From JAFIHK01 sp041441455 (GTDB lineage: Bacteria > Bacteroidota > Bacteroidia > Bacteroidales > UBA932): a stretch of DNA of 64,000 nucleotides. Under the pieces are notes generated by a model. That model was not told the DNA's origin. It saw only the letters and a list, made by a program, of their open reading frames with translations, and did no database searches. How positions within the stretch are numbered: position 1 is the first letter of the stretch; each line of letters opens with the position of its first letter. The position numbers were made by a program, and so were the translations under genes. This document shows positions 44,495-54,241 of the stretch, piece after piece. Location: assembly GCA_041441455.1 (NCBI GenBank), contig JASDTB010000056.1, forward strand, positions 1-64,000. The letters are read 5' to 3'.

Positions 44495-45550
44495 TTAAAA
44501 CATTACTGCAATTCCCATATTGAGTGTCTTCATCCACGTTTGGTTAGCAGCTGTTTTTATGTACTGCATATCTGTTTTAAATGCGGCATTTTTATTGAGT
44601 CTAAATGTTAATCCAGCAGTAAGAATTGTGTTTTTATATGCAGGATTTGCTGTAGTAATTGCATCTGTTGCAGAGTGCATATTGTAAAATTCATATCTAA
44701 AGAATGGAACTAGACCATAGTCTTCTATTTGTGTTAGTGACAAAACATCATAGCCAGCCTCTGCGTAAAAACCCGAAATCTCTTTTCCTAGATCATTATT
44801 TTTAGTCCCTGTTTTTGTAAATTTATTGTACTCTGCAGTATTTGAGAGAAAGGTATGATAGAGTTGTCCTCTTAATTCTAATCCTCTGCGACTATACCTT
44901 GCGTCTGCTCCAATCATCACGATTCCTACTGCCGAAGAGTCTGCTTTTCTCACATCATTTTCAAGATTAGTGTTTAACTTGTTGTAGAGTTTACTTTGCG
45001 ACTTTCCGATATATCCCGATAGCCCTAAATTAAGGTTTCTTAACCCAAAATATTCGACTCTGGCAGCGAAAGCTGGCGAACTTACATAAGCTTTTGACCC
45101 TTTTTGTCTCCCCTCTCTCAATCCACCAGAACCTGTAAATGTCCCCTTGGTGTCGAATCCATTTAGTCCCCCCATAACGTATAATTGATATTTTAATGAA
45201 GCCTGCTCAATTGTCCCGCTTATTCCAGCTCCTATCTCTCTCCATGTTGAGGGTGCCACTTTGTTGTCGATAATGGGTCTCTCAACGCCATGAAATGTAA
45301 CTGGTTCGTGGTATTCATTTATGATTCCCATTGGTACTAAAATTAATCCAGCTTTGATGTTTATGTATTTGTTTAATCGATGTTGTAGATATGCTTGCTC
45401 TACCCAAAGCTCTTTTGCATATTCGAACTCTATCTCTGATATAAATTGGGTCTTTTCGGTGAAATTGTAACCTACAAATAGAACCAATCGATGAAGGTCG
45501 AGAGTTCCGTTCTCTTTGACCCCTTTATTCATTGGTTGATTGAAGTGCAC
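44495..45550 (-). CDS. Phosphate-selective-porin-like outer membrane protein, 5' truncated
   Basis: 351 codons open, starting at a GTG, of a porin of the OprP/OprO-like type (VEQAYLQHRLNKYINIKAGLILVPMGIINEYHEP; ends in MNMGIAVMF). The frame remains homologous-looking upstream through LTIGGYGE (45551-45574), the usual first strand of the mature barrel. Before that, a TAG stop and the terminator of the M3 peptidase gene leave no room for a start codon or signal peptide. As it stands the product could not reach the outer membrane. Likely a pseudogene made by a deletion, or an assembly error. Confidence 0.72.
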   Translation of the reverse strand: MHFNQPMNKGVKENGTLDLHRLVLFVGYNFTEKTQFISEIEFEYAKELWVEQAYLQHRLNKYINIKAGLILVPMGIINEYHEPVTFHGVERPIIDNKVAPSTWREIGAGISGTIEQASLKYQLYVMGGLNGFDTKGTFTGSGGLREGRQKGSKAYVSSPAFAARVEYFGLRNLNLGLSGYIGKSQSKLYNKLNTNLENDVRKADSSAVGIVMIGADARYSRRGLELRGQLYHTFLSNTAEYNKFTKTGTKNNDLGKEISGFYAEAGYDVLSLTQIEDYGLVPFFRYEFYNMHSATDAITTANPAYKNTILTAGLTFRLNKNAAFKTDMQYIKTAANQTWMKTLNMGIAVMF

Positions 45551-45591
45551 CTCTCCGTAACCTCCAATAGTGAGTTTTTTGTCATTAACAA

Positions 45592-45622
45592 AAAAGAGGA
45601 GCGTTTGTTTTGCTCCTCTTTT
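45592..45622 (-). terminator. Intrinsic terminator after the M3 peptidase gene
   Basis: Bases 45592-45602 and 45612-45622 are exact 11-bp reverse complements with a 9-nt loop. On the minus strand a T tract follows the stem. It lies 29 bp past the M3 stop at 45651 and abuts the truncated porin reading frame. Confidence 0.8.
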
Positions 45623-45650
45623 CTAAATATTACGTTTGGATTGTGTGCGT

Positions 45651-47747
45651 TTATTTTCCAGTCATTCCAAGTTTCTCCATTAAAGCCTCAGGCTTAGGAT
45701 CACGACCACGGAATGTTCTGTAAAGTTCAGCAGCATCCTTTAAGTTGCCTTTTGACAGGATGTTGTCTCTGAAAGACTTGGCAACCTCTTTGTTAAAGAT
45801 TCCTTTCTCTTTAAATAGAGCGAATGCGTCAGCTTCCAAAACCTCAGCCCATTTGTAGCTGTAGTATCCAGCAGAGTATCCACCTGCAAATATATGGCTG
45901 AATGCAGGAGAGATTGCAGTTGAGTCAACAAACGGTAATAATTGAGTTCTTGTAATAGCTGCTCTTTCAAAGTCTATAACACCTTTATCAGTCATTTTTG
46001 CTAATGAGTGCCATGCCATATCGTTGATTCCATAAGTGAGTTGTCTTACACTACCATAACCGCTGAGGAAATTCTTCGAATCGATGATCTTTTGGATCAA
46101 CTCCTCTGGAATTGCTTCGCCAGTTTGATAATGTTTTGCGAATGACTTAAGGAAATCTTTTTCAACAGCCCAGTTCTCCATAATTTGCGATGGTAATTCA
46201 ACGAAATCTCTTGCAACACTTGTACCTGTTAAGCTAGGATATTTTCCTTCGCTCAACATTCCATGTAGTGCATGCCCAAATTCGTGAAGAAAAGTTGTTA
46301 CTTCGTCGAAGGTTAGAAGAGAAGGTGATTTTTCTGTTGGTTTTGTGAAGTTCATAACCATGTTTACAAATGGTCTGTACTCAACGCCACCTTGAGAATA
46401 TTGGTCTCTGAATGATGTCATCCATGCTCCACCTCTTTTGCTAGCTCTTGGGAAATAATCTAGATACAGTAAAGACAAGAAGCGTCCATCAGCATCAGAT
46501 ACTTCGTAGATTTTTACATCAGGGTGATAAACAGGAATCTTAGTGTTTTCAGTGAATTTGATACCATACAAAGAATCTGCAAGAGCAAATACTGCAGCTT
46601 GAACATTCTCTAATTTGAAGTATGGTTTTAGTAGCTCATCGTTTAGAGAGTATTTTTCAGATTTGTACTTCTCTGAATAGTAGCTAAAATCCCAAGGCAT
46701 TAATTTTCCTTTAAATCCAGATTTTTCTGCATAAGCTTGAATTTCTGCAAGATCTTTCTTAGCAAAAGGCATTGATTTAGCAAGTAGATCGTCAAGGAAG
46801 CTATTTACTGTAGCAGGAGTTTTTGCCATATTCTCTTCTAGAACATAGTCAGCATAAGTTGGATATCCAAGAAGATTAGCAAGTTTAAGTCTTAAATCAA
46901 CGATCTTCTTAATATTCTCTTGATTGCTCAACTCTCCGTCTAAACATTTACTGTTATAGGCTTTCCAAAGTTTCTCTTTTAACTCTCTGTTTTCGCTATA
47001 CTGCATAAATGGAATATAGCTAGGACCTTGGAGTGTGATTACCCAACCCTCAAGCTTTCTCTCTTTAGCTTCAGCTGCTGCTCCCTCTTTTACAAATTCA
47101 GGAAGACCAGCTAGTTGAGTGCTGTCGGTAATGTTGATAAAGAACTTATTAGTAGCCTCTAAAACGTTCTGTCCGAATTTAAGAGTTAATTGAGAAAGCT
47201 CTTTCTTAATCGATCTGAACTCCTCTTTTTTCTCCTTAGGTAGGTTTGCACCATTACGTGCAAAACTTCTGTAAGTCAACTCAAGAATTCTTGCTTGATC
47301 CTCTTCCAATTTCAAAGAGTCTCTCTTTTCGTAGACAGCTTTAATTCTTTCGAATAGCTTCTCATTAAGAAGAATGTCATTTGAATACTCTGTCAACATT
47401 GGAGATACCTCTAATGCAATCTTTTGCATAACTGTATCTGTACATGCTTCATTCAAATTGAAGAAGATTGCACTGATGTTTGATAACTTTCTTCCAGCAT
47501 ACTCCATCGCCTCTATAGTATTCTCGAAAGTAGGAGCTTCGGGATTGTTTGCAATAGAGTCTATTTGAGCCTTACCTTCAGCAATTGCTGCATCGAAAGC
47601 TGGCTTATAGTGTTCATTTTTGATCTTGTCGAAGGCTGGAGCTCCATATGGATTATCGGACTGAGTCAAAAGTGGATTTTCTGTCATATTAGATTTGCAG
47701 GAAAACAAAAAAGCAATAGCTGTTATAATGATTCCTATTTTTTTCAT
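45651..47747 (-). CDS. M3-family metallopeptidase lipoprotein (peptidyl-dipeptidase type)
   Basis: 698 residues. A lipoprotein signal ends at Cys17 (FLFSCKS). The zinc motif HEFGH is at 488-492 in TTFLHEFGHALHGMLSEG; the third ligand Glu is in ARDFVELPSQIMENW. Its length and layout match Dcp-type oligopeptidases, which remove C-terminal dipeptides. The lipid anchor places it on a membrane facing the periplasm or outside. It follows the coiled-coil lipoprotein by 7 bp. Confidence 0.92.
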   Translation of the reverse strand: MKKIGIIITAIAFLFSCKSNMTENPLLTQSDNPYGAPAFDKIKNEHYKPAFDAAIAEGKAQIDSIANNPEAPTFENTIEAMEYAGRKLSNISAIFFNLNEACTDTVMQKIALEVSPMLTEYSNDILLNEKLFERIKAVYEKRDSLKLEEDQARILELTYRSFARNGANLPKEKKEEFRSIKKELSQLTLKFGQNVLEATNKFFINITDSTQLAGLPEFVKEGAAAEAKERKLEGWVITLQGPSYIPFMQYSENRELKEKLWKAYNSKCLDGELSNQENIKKIVDLRLKLANLLGYPTYADYVLEENMAKTPATVNSFLDDLLAKSMPFAKKDLAEIQAYAEKSGFKGKLMPWDFSYYSEKYKSEKYSLNDELLKPYFKLENVQAAVFALADSLYGIKFTENTKIPVYHPDVKIYEVSDADGRFLSLLYLDYFPRASKRGGAWMTSFRDQYSQGGVEYRPFVNMVMNFTKPTEKSPSLLTFDEVTTFLHEFGHALHGMLSEGKYPSLTGTSVARDFVELPSQIMENWAVEKDFLKSFAKHYQTGEAIPEELIQKIIDSKNFLSGYGSVRQLTYGINDMAWHSLAKMTDKGVIDFERAAITRTQLLPFVDSTAISPAFSHIFAGGYSAGYYSYKWAEVLEADAFALFKEKGIFNKEVAKSFRDNILSKGNLKDAAELYRTFRGRDPKPEALMEKLGMTGK

Positions 47748-47754
47748 AAAAAGA

Positions 47755-48648
47755 TTATTGAGTTTGAATTACTAAGTATTTTGTCTGTTCCCAGAATGTA
47801 GTAGGCTTAGAGATTTTAAGGATTTGATTTCCATTTGCGTCAGCCTCTAAAGTGTAAGTTCCGTTTGGATGAACAGAAAGAACTTTAGCCTTTTTAGCAT
47901 TTAAATTAATCTCAGTAACCTCTCTGATATCGATCTTAACGAATGCAGACTTTTCTGCTTGGTAAGAGATCTTAGCAGATTTAAACAGACCGCCTTTTGA
48001 CATTACATTTGCTGCAATTAGCTCATTTTTCGAGCCGATAATATAATATCCAGCATTAATTTGTTGATCTTGGCTAGAGATAGTCTCTTTTTGAGCACTG
48101 CTCTCTTGGTGTAGAGCAGAAACATCTTCTCTTAAGGTAGAAACTGTTTTGTCCAAGCTAGCAATTTGAAGAGTTTTAACTTTAAGTTGAGCATCTTTTT
48201 CTTCTAATTGTTTGCTAAGATCCTCGATAAGTTGTGATTTTGACTCTAACTCTTTAGTTAAGTTAGCAAGTCTCTTTTTGAATTCTCTAGATTGAATTCT
48301 AGCATCATTCTTAAGTTTGCTTATCTGGTTTTTGTAATTCTTAATAGCCTCACCGATAGCACTGATGTCTTGCTTTAGTTGCTCTCTAGAATTAGCCGGT
48401 ACCTCTGCACCACCGTTTTGTGATTGGATAACAAGGATATTTTCGGCCTCTCTTATCGATTTAAGACCATCTTCTACCTCGTTTAGAGTAGAGAATACCT
48501 CTTCGAATTCGGCACTTTTAGCTGTAGCTGCAACTGACAAAGAGTCTAGTCTAGCTTGCAAGGCTTTGTATTTACTTGAACTCTCAACACAAGATGTAAG
48601 AGAAAAAGTTACAACAGCCATCAAAGAAAAAAGAATAATTTTTTTCAT
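47755..48648 (-). CDS. Coiled-coil lipoprotein of unknown function
   Basis: 297 residues from the ATG at 48648 (MKKIILFSLMAVVTFSLTSC). That start gives a clean lipoprotein signal ending at Cys20, so it is preferred over an ATG 18 codons upstream. Residues about 25-195 form a long coiled coil (SREFKKRLANLTKELESKSQLIEDLSKQL). A small beta-rich C-terminal domain follows (YYIIGSKNELIAANVM, VLSVHPNGTYTLE). Similar envelope proteins are common in Bacteroidota, but no role is established. It lies between the zinc-ribbon gene and the M3 peptidase. Confidence 0.82.
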   Translation of the reverse strand: MKKIILFSLMAVVTFSLTSCVESSSKYKALQARLDSLSVAATAKSAEFEEVFSTLNEVEDGLKSIREAENILVIQSQNGGAEVPANSREQLKQDISAIGEAIKNYKNQISKLKNDARIQSREFKKRLANLTKELESKSQLIEDLSKQLEEKDAQLKVKTLQIASLDKTVSTLREDVSALHQESSAQKETISSQDQQINAGYYIIGSKNELIAANVMSKGGLFKSAKISYQAEKSAFVKIDIREVTEINLNAKKAKVLSVHPNGTYTLEADANGNQILKISKPTTFWEQTKYLVIQTQ

Positions 48649-48717
48649 TGTATTGAATGTTAGTTTGTTAATATTCTTAATTGAGTTTGGTTTAATCTTC
48701 AAATTTAAAGAATATTT

Positions 48718-49074
48718 CTAAATACGACTATTTTTTTTGTCTGTGATATAAACAACTCCCCTAGAGGAGATTAAATAACTGTAATTATAGCATCGGTACA
48801 AAAACCTTCCTTTCTCATACTCTTCGTGCGAAGTATATAGTTTAAAATTGAAACCTCTCTCTTCAAGCACCTCTTTTCGCACTCTTTTTTCGGACTGTAT
48901 CAAACAATCCTTTAATAGTCGCCTGTTCTTATTCAATGTCTTGTTGACCAGTTTGACTAATGAAGGCAATTTCTCAAGTTTTGAATTATTAAAGGTGTTT
49001 CTACATAAGGTTGAACAAAATTTTTTGTCGCTTCTCCCAATAAGCGGCTTCCCACAATCAAGGCAAGTTCTCAT
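48718..49074 (-). CDS. Small zinc-ribbon protein
   Basis: 118 residues, no signal peptide. The N-terminus has CLDCGKPLIGRSDKKFCSTLCRN, a four-cysteine zinc ribbon (C-x2-C and C-x3-C) of the kind found in many small Bacteroidota proteins. A basic helical middle and an aromatic C-terminus (YRCYNYSYLISSRGVVYI) follow. Function unknown; it may bind nucleic acid or protein. It is first in a run with the coiled-coil lipoprotein and M3 peptidase. Confidence 0.72.
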   Translation of the reverse strand: MRTCLDCGKPLIGRSDKKFCSTLCRNTFNNSKLEKLPSLVKLVNKTLNKNRRLLKDCLIQSEKRVRKEVLEERGFNFKLYTSHEEYEKGRFLYRCYNYSYLISSRGVVYITDKKNSRI

Positions 49075-49234
49075 TCAGTTTTAGTTTAAGTTGTTAGTAT
49101 TTCATGTTTTAGTAATCCAAAAATAAAAAATCACCATTTTTTGATTTCACAAGTTTTACATTATTTTATCTATTAATCAATTAATTATATCATTTTAAAA
49201 AAATGTGTTATTTTTAGAAAATAATTCCGAGTTT

Positions 49235-49861
49235 ATGACAGAGATCATCTTTACAAGGCATGGCCATACTGAATGGAACAAGGAGCAAAGGCTTCAAGGA
49301 CGCAAGGACTCTCCTCTAACAGAGAGAGGTCTTCATCAGGCGTCTGTTCTTGGATTGTATCTCAAAGGAAAAGGGATAAAAAAGATCTATTCAAGCTCAC
49401 TATTCAGAGCGGTCAGAACATCAAGAATCATCTCAGCTCAGTCTGGTATTTCTGATATACTTCTGAGAGATGATTTACGAGAGATCTATCTATCCGATTT
49501 GGAAGGACAGCAGTTTTCTAAAGCTCATGAGTTATATCCCGAAAAAATGGAGGCATTTTCTCATAAACCATCAAGTTTTGTCCCTTTAAAGGATGGAGAG
49601 ACCTTTTTTGAAGCTCAAAAGAGAGCTGTAAATGCTGTTGAATCTATTGCTAAAGAGAATCCAGACTCTACAATTTTAATCGTTTCTCATGCAGTCTTAC
49701 TCCGGTTAATCTTTGCTCACTATTCTGGAACTCATATCGACGATTATTGGCCAAAACAAGGTTTCTTTTATCCTTGTAGTCTGTCATCAATTGAATTTCA
49801 TGACTTCTCCCGTAAGATTTCTTTAGTCAACAGCATCGAGTATGCAACAATGCAATATTAG
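49235..49861 (+). CDS. Histidine phosphatase (phosphoglycerate mutase-like)
   Basis: 208 residues from the ATG at 49235; an earlier in-frame start would place ten residues ahead of the first strand, which is not seen in the family. The catalytic motif TRHGHTEWN is at about 6-14, with SSLFRAVRTS and the second histidine in LIVSHAVLLR. These enzymes dephosphorylate sugar phosphates, nucleotides or cobalamin precursors; there is no cobalamin gene nearby, so the substrate is open. Confidence 0.87.
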   Translation: MTEIIFTRHGHTEWNKEQRLQGRKDSPLTERGLHQASVLGLYLKGKGIKKIYSSSLFRAVRTSRIISAQSGISDILLRDDLREIYLSDLEGQQFSKAHELYPEKMEAFSHKPSSFVPLKDGETFFEAQKRAVNAVESIAKENPDSTILIVSHAVLLRLIFAHYSGTHIDDYWPKQGFFYPCSLSSIEFHDFSRKISLVNSIEYATMQY

Positions 49862-49986
49862 TCTCCGTTATTACTAAAGAGTGTCTAAATAATTATAGTC
49901 ACTTATAGACGTATATAACTGTTTATAAGAGATTTGATTAGTTGATATTGTTTTTCTTTGTATTGTAATCAATAAAATTTACAATC

Positions 49987-50331
49987 ATGGAAAAATCAAT
50001 TAACAGAGTGGAGCTTAAGGGAAACGTGGGGTTTGATCCAAAAATCACATCTTTAGATGATGGTTCGCAAGTGATGAGGCTCTCTCTCGCAACTAGTGAG
50101 ACATTTAAAAACAGAAAAGGGGAGTTACAGGAGGAGACGGTTTGGCACTCAGTTGTTGCGTTCACAGGTAAGAATATGCCAGATTTCTCGCAAATTAAGA
50201 AAGGAAGCGTTTTATCGGTGGTCGGCAGGATTAAGCCAGTTCAGTATCAAACTAAGACTGGAATTGAAAGACAAACATACGAGATAGTTGCTGCAGCAAT
50301 AAAGCAAATTGTACCTAATAACGGGTTATAA
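49987..50331 (+). CDS. ssb: Single-stranded DNA-binding protein
   Basis: 114 residues, a lone OB fold: SINRVELKGNVGFDPKI at the N-terminus, VMRLSLATSE, and TVWHSVVAFTGK. It lacks the flexible linker and acidic tip of housekeeping SSB proteins, so it may be a secondary SSB. It binds single-stranded DNA as a tetramer in replication and repair. The next gene, cysS, lies 63 bp downstream. Confidence 0.87.
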   Translation: MEKSINRVELKGNVGFDPKITSLDDGSQVMRLSLATSETFKNRKGELQEETVWHSVVAFTGKNMPDFSQIKKGSVLSVVGRIKPVQYQTKTGIERQTYEIVAAAIKQIVPNNGL

Positions 50332-50356
50332 AAATTTATTGTAATTTTACGGACTG

Positions 50357-50379
50357 AAACAGGAGCTGTTTGATGCTCC
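50357..50379 (+). promoter_or_regulatory. Overlapping small hairpins ahead of cysS
   Basis: AAACAG (50357-50362) pairs with CTGTTT (50366-50371), while GGAGC (50362-50366) pairs with GCTCC (50375-50379), followed by AAAAAG. The two stems share bases and exclude each other. This may be a weak terminator of ssb or a leader element of cysS; the stems are short. Confidence 0.3.
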
Positions 50380-50394
50380 AAAAAGTAAAATGAG

Positions 50395-51870
50395 ATGACA
50401 AAAGAGATATTTCTTTACAACACCATCAACAGAAAAAAAGAGCTGTTTGAGCCACTCAGTCCGGGTATGGTGGGAATGTATGTTTGCGGCCCTACGGTTT
50501 ATGGTGATGCTCACTTGGGTCACGCCAGGCCAGGCATTACCTATGATGTACTAGTTCGCCTTTTCAAGCACTTGGGATATAAAGTAAGATATGTTAGAAA
50601 CATCACAGATGTTGGGCATTTAGAAAATGATGCCGACAGTGGTGAAGACAAAATAGCTCAAAAGGCAAGACTTGAGCAATTAGAGCCAATGGAGGTTGTT
50701 CAGCATTACACTCTTCGATACCACGAAGCGATGAGAATGTTAAACACATTACCTCCAAACATCGAGCCTAGGGCTTCTGCTCACATTATTGAGCAGATAG
50801 ACTTGGTGAAGACTATTTTAGATAAGGGTTATGCTTATGAAAGCAATGGCTCTGTATATTTCGATGTAGAGGCCTACAATAAAAAGCATAAATATGGAAT
50901 GCTTTCGGGAAGATCTTTAGAAGATATGCAATCTAATACAAGAACATTGGATGGTCAAGATGATAAAAGATCTTCATTCGACTTCGCCCTATGGAAAAAG
51001 GCATCTCCTACTCATATCATGAGGTGGCCATCTCCATGGAGTGATGGTTTTCCAGGATGGCATTTGGAGTGTTCGGCAATGAGTTCAAAATACTTAGGAG
51101 AAGAGTTTGATATTCATGGTGGCGGAATGGATCTTCTCTTTCCGCACCACGAATGTGAATTAGCTCAAAATACTGCATCTAGAGGGAAAGGTGGCGTTAG
51201 GTATTGGATGCATAATAATATGATAACCATCAATGGTCAAAAGATGGGTAAATCTTTGGGTAACTTTATTACGTTAGAGGAGCTCTTTACAGGTTCGCAT
51301 AAGATTCTTGAGCAACCTTATTCACCAATGACTATCCGTTTCTTTATACTTCAAGCTCACTACAGAAGTACTCTTGATTTTAGCAATGAGGCTCTCCAAG
51401 CGGCCGAGAAAGGTCTGAAAAGATTTATTCAAGCAGTCAAAGATTCTGCTAATCTAGAGATTAAGTCGGGAGTTGTGGACAATGTTCAAATAGAGGAGAT
51501 TAGACAAGGGGTGTATAAAGCATTATGTGACGATCTCAATACTCCTGTTGCCATTGCTCATCTATTTGATGCTGTCAAGATTGTTAACCAAGTTAAAGAT
51601 AAAACCATTTCAATCAATGAGCAGGATAAACTCAAGTTATCTGCTCTTTTCAAGGATGTTGTCGAAGATGTTTTAGGCCTAGTTGATGAGCAGGAGGGAA
51701 GTGGAGTCAGCGAAATTTTAAATGGTGTGATGGAGATGCTGCTTGAGGTTAGAAGCGGTGCTAAGAAGAATAAAGATTTTGCAACAAGTGACCTTATTCG
51801 CGATAGACTTAACAAGCTTGGAATAACAATTAAAGATACTAAAGAGGGAACTGAGTGGTCTGTGAGCTAA
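50395..51870 (+). CDS. cysS: Cysteine--tRNA ligase
   Basis: 491 residues, full length. The zinc-site and adenylate motif [16 protein letters not shown] carries Cys31 and the HIGH-type HLGH at 40-43. [15 protein letters not shown] and [17 protein letters not shown] supply the other zinc and substrate residues, and KMGKS (283-287) is the KMSKS loop. It charges tRNA-Cys. The stop at 51870 is followed by the DUF362 gene. Confidence 0.97.
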   Translation: MTKEIFLYNTINRKKELFEPLSPGMVGMYVCGPTVYGDAHLGHARPGITYDVLVRLFKHLGYKVRYVRNITDVGHLENDADSGEDKIAQKARLEQLEPMEVVQHYTLRYHEAMRMLNTLPPNIEPRASAHIIEQIDLVKTILDKGYAYESNGSVYFDVEAYNKKHKYGMLSGRSLEDMQSNTRTLDGQDDKRSSFDFALWKKASPTHIMRWPSPWSDGFPGWHLECSAMSSKYLGEEFDIHGGGMDLLFPHHECELAQNTASRGKGGVRYWMHNNMITINGQKMGKSLGNFITLEELFTGSHKILEQPYSPMTIRFFILQAHYRSTLDFSNEALQAAEKGLKRFIQAVKDSANLEIKSGVVDNVQIEEIRQGVYKALCDDLNTPVAIAHLFDAVKIVNQVKDKTISINEQDKLKLSALFKDVVEDVLGLVDEQEGSGVSEILNGVMEMLLEVRSGAKKNKDFATSDLIRDRLNKLGITIKDTKEGTEWSVS

Positions 51871-51938
51871 AGTAGACTTAGACAAATCGGAGCCAACTTC
51901 TTTTTCTTTTGAACTTAAACTATTTTGAAATATATATA

Positions 51939-53102
51939 ATGGAAAGAAGAGATTTTTTTAAAGTATTGTCTGCCAGTGGTGTTGGTATGGCGATGGCTCC
52001 GGTGATCAAGGCTGCAGAATCTGTTGAACAGATTGCTCAAAGCGACAAACCTGCGACAAATGTTGCAGATGCTGTTGCTGCACCTCGAACAAAAACCTCA
52101 ATGCCAGGAAGGTATCCTGGGCGAGTTGTAAAAGTTGTCGATCCAAAAAGTGTTGTTGACGGTGTTCCTCAAGAGGAGGTTGCATATGATATGCTTAAAA
52201 AGAGCATGTTGCTGCTAACTGGTGAGAAGAGTATTAAAAAAGCGTGGAGGCAATTTGTTTCCCCAAAAGATGTAGTTGGTCTAAAAGTTAATCCAGTTGC
52301 TGGAAAACTACTTACTACATCGCATGCTGTAACTAAAGCTGTAATAAGACAATTAGAAGAGGCAGGGATTAGCCGCGATAAGATTGTTATTTGGGATCGT
52401 CGAGAGATGCAGCTTCATGAGACTGGCTATACTAAAGAGAACTATCCAAGTATTAAAATAACAGGAACCGAATGTCAAGATGAGAAAGGTGGTTATTATA
52501 ATATGGAAGGTAAATTATATGCCGAAGAGAGAATCGATAAAGACCACTTCTTTTTTGCAGATGTAGAGGGTGAGTATGATGCATACACAATTCCGTTTAT
52601 GGTAAATGGTGGTAAATACTCTTATTTCTCAAAGATTTGCACTCAAGAGGTTACAAAGATTATCAATCTTCCTATCATGAAAAATGCAGGAGGTTCTTCA
52701 ACTCTGTGTATGAAAAACTTAGGATATGGTGCAATCACAAATACCGGAAGACTACACGCTAAATTATGGAACGAAACTTCTGCTTATGTCTGTGCTTTTC
52801 CACCAATTAGAGACAAAGTTGTTCTAAATATCCTTGATGGATTGGTTGGTTGTTTCGACGGAGGTCCGTCGGCAAAACCTCAATTTATTTGTAATTATAA
52901 TACTCTTCTAGTAGGTTCCGACCCTGTGGCTGTTGACAGAACTGGTCATGACATCATTATCAATAAGAGGCTAGAAATGGGAATTCCTAGTGCTCAGAAA
53001 GAGAAATCTGTTGGCACTCCAAAATATGTTAAATTAGCAGAGGAATTAAAACTTGGAGTAGGTGATGTCTCAAAGATTGAACTACTCGAAATCAAAGCAT
53101 AA
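51939..53102 (+). CDS. DUF362-domain protein with twin-arginine-like signal
   Basis: 387 residues from the ATG at 51939, which gives an N-terminus MERRDFFKVLSASG that looks like a Tat signal (ERRDFFK); the ATG ten codons earlier would bury it. The body matches DUF362 (VVGLKVNPVAG, ISRDKIVIWDR, LNILDGLVGCFDGG, VGSDPVAVDRTG). DUF362 proteins are often Fe-S or redox-linked, but no function is settled. The DUF6599 gene follows 3 bp later. Confidence 0.85.
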   Translation: MERRDFFKVLSASGVGMAMAPVIKAAESVEQIAQSDKPATNVADAVAAPRTKTSMPGRYPGRVVKVVDPKSVVDGVPQEEVAYDMLKKSMLLLTGEKSIKKAWRQFVSPKDVVGLKVNPVAGKLLTTSHAVTKAVIRQLEEAGISRDKIVIWDRREMQLHETGYTKENYPSIKITGTECQDEKGGYYNMEGKLYAEERIDKDHFFFADVEGEYDAYTIPFMVNGGKYSYFSKICTQEVTKIINLPIMKNAGGSSTLCMKNLGYGAITNTGRLHAKLWNETSAYVCAFPPIRDKVVLNILDGLVGCFDGGPSAKPQFICNYNTLLVGSDPVAVDRTGHDIIINKRLEMGIPSAQKEKSVGTPKYVKLAEELKLGVGDVSKIELLEIKA

Positions 53103-53105
53103 ATA

Positions 53106-53840
53106 ATGACTCTCAAACCTAAAACAAAAACTAAATATTTGGTAATCCTGATCCTGTTCTTCTCCACAAAACTCTTCGGAGGAGAGCAGGATCTTCTTAT
53201 CAAAAAGGAGACAAAATTTACTGGTGAAGGTCTATATGGCTTTATGAATGGAGGCGCAGACCTTTACTTAGAGTATGGTTTTTCTGATCTGATTTATAGA
53301 GAGCTCACTTATAGGGGTGAGGACTTTTCTGTTGAATTATACAAAATGCGATCTCCAGAAGATGCATTTGGGATACACTCTGTTCTATCGTTTAGATGTA
53401 TATCTGCTGACTCCTTAGGCAGAGTTGAGTGTCTGACAAAATATCAGTTGCAAGCTGTATCTGGTAATTATTTTATCTCAGTAGTCTTCTCTTCTGGTTC
53501 ACTTAATGGACGTGCAGGTGCGTACGAACTAATCTCTAAATTTCTCCCTAATGACGAATCAAAAGTAAATTTTCCTGATTTTGTACAAGAGAAAAAAAGA
53601 TATACTACAAACCTATTCTATTGTGCTGGATCGTTGGGACTTTCAAATTTGCCATCTGCAATAAGCTCTCTATTGGAAGGAATCTCAGCTTATAAATTGT
53701 GGTATTATAAAGATGGATTATCATCAAATAGGTGTAGAGTGTTTTTTTCTGATAATCAATCACTTTCAATTGTTAAGCAGCGGATTCCCGCATCAGATAT
53801 AGTTTCTATAAATAATTTAACTTTAGATTTTAAGTTTTGA
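53106..53840 (+). CDS. DUF6599-family exported protein
   Basis: 244 residues with a signal peptide (about 1-25, KLFGGEQ). YGFMNGGADLYLEYGF and YKMRSPEDAFGIHSV are typical of DUF6599, which commonly sits beside DUF362 genes. The function is unknown. Its 3 bp spacing from the DUF362 gene indicates one transcript and perhaps a shared role. Confidence 0.77.
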   Translation: MTLKPKTKTKYLVILILFFSTKLFGGEQDLLIKKETKFTGEGLYGFMNGGADLYLEYGFSDLIYRELTYRGEDFSVELYKMRSPEDAFGIHSVLSFRCISADSLGRVECLTKYQLQAVSGNYFISVVFSSGSLNGRAGAYELISKFLPNDESKVNFPDFVQEKKRYTTNLFYCAGSLGLSNLPSAISSLLEGISAYKLWYYKDGLSSNRCRVFFSDNQSLSIVKQRIPASDIVSINNLTLDFKF

Positions 53841-53853
53841 TTTAAAATATTTT

Positions 53854-53861
53854 TATATTTG
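53854..53861 (+). promoter_or_regulatory. Candidate -7 promoter box (TATATTTG)
   Basis: An exact TAnnTTTG match 21 bp before the TTG start of the Cys/His-rich protein. A TTTTG lies upstream at 53835-53839 but is closer (14 nt) than the usual 19 nt. Confidence 0.45.
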
Positions 53862-53881
53862 TATAGAAATATCTTAAAATC

Positions 53882-54241
53882 TTGAAATTCGTTCACAACA
53901 TACTGTCTTTCACAATCTTGTCGGTGTATTTGGTTTCACTGATGGGAATTGGTCGTTATTCGTGTGGTTGTGAACACTCCTCTAGAATTTGCCTGTTTGG
54001 TATTCATACTGAATGTAATTGCCATCATAAGCATCATGTAAAGACGCAAAAATTCTTTAGATGTGTGTGTGGCGCTATACTTACAGTGAAGGAGCCTGAA
54101 CAGAAGGATTGCTGTAAGGTGAACTATTATTTCCTTAAAGATGAGCAAAATATAGCTAATATTCTTTTTGTAGCAGCCGATTCTTTTTCTCCAGCACTTA
54201 AGCCTCTTACAGTTTTTATTATAAAGTCGAAAGGCCAATAA
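53882..54241 (+). CDS. Cys/His-rich small secreted protein (HYC_CC_PP-like)
   Basis: 119 residues, TTG start at 53882 placed just after a -7 box. A signal or anchor helix (about 5-23) precedes a segment dense in cysteine and histidine: YSCGCEH, CNCHHKHH, CVCG and DCCKVNYYF. The pattern of an early Cys cluster and a later CC pair recalls the HYC_CC_PP small proteins of Bacteroidota. A metal-binding or disulfide-rich role is likely but unproven. It lies 181 bp ahead of the C25 peptidase operon; that gap has a weak hairpin (TCGGG/CCCGA near 54334) and nothing else I can name. Confidence 0.65.
   Translation: MKFVHNILSFTILSVYLVSLMGIGRYSCGCEHSSRICLFGIHTECNCHHKHHVKTQKFFRCVCGAILTVKEPEQKDCCKVNYYFLKDEQNIANILFVAADSFSPALKPLTVFIIKSKGQ

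Noticed and set aside
45551..45600. ATG near 45586 as the porin start
   Set aside because: It is out of frame with the porin and reaches a stop within about 25 codons.
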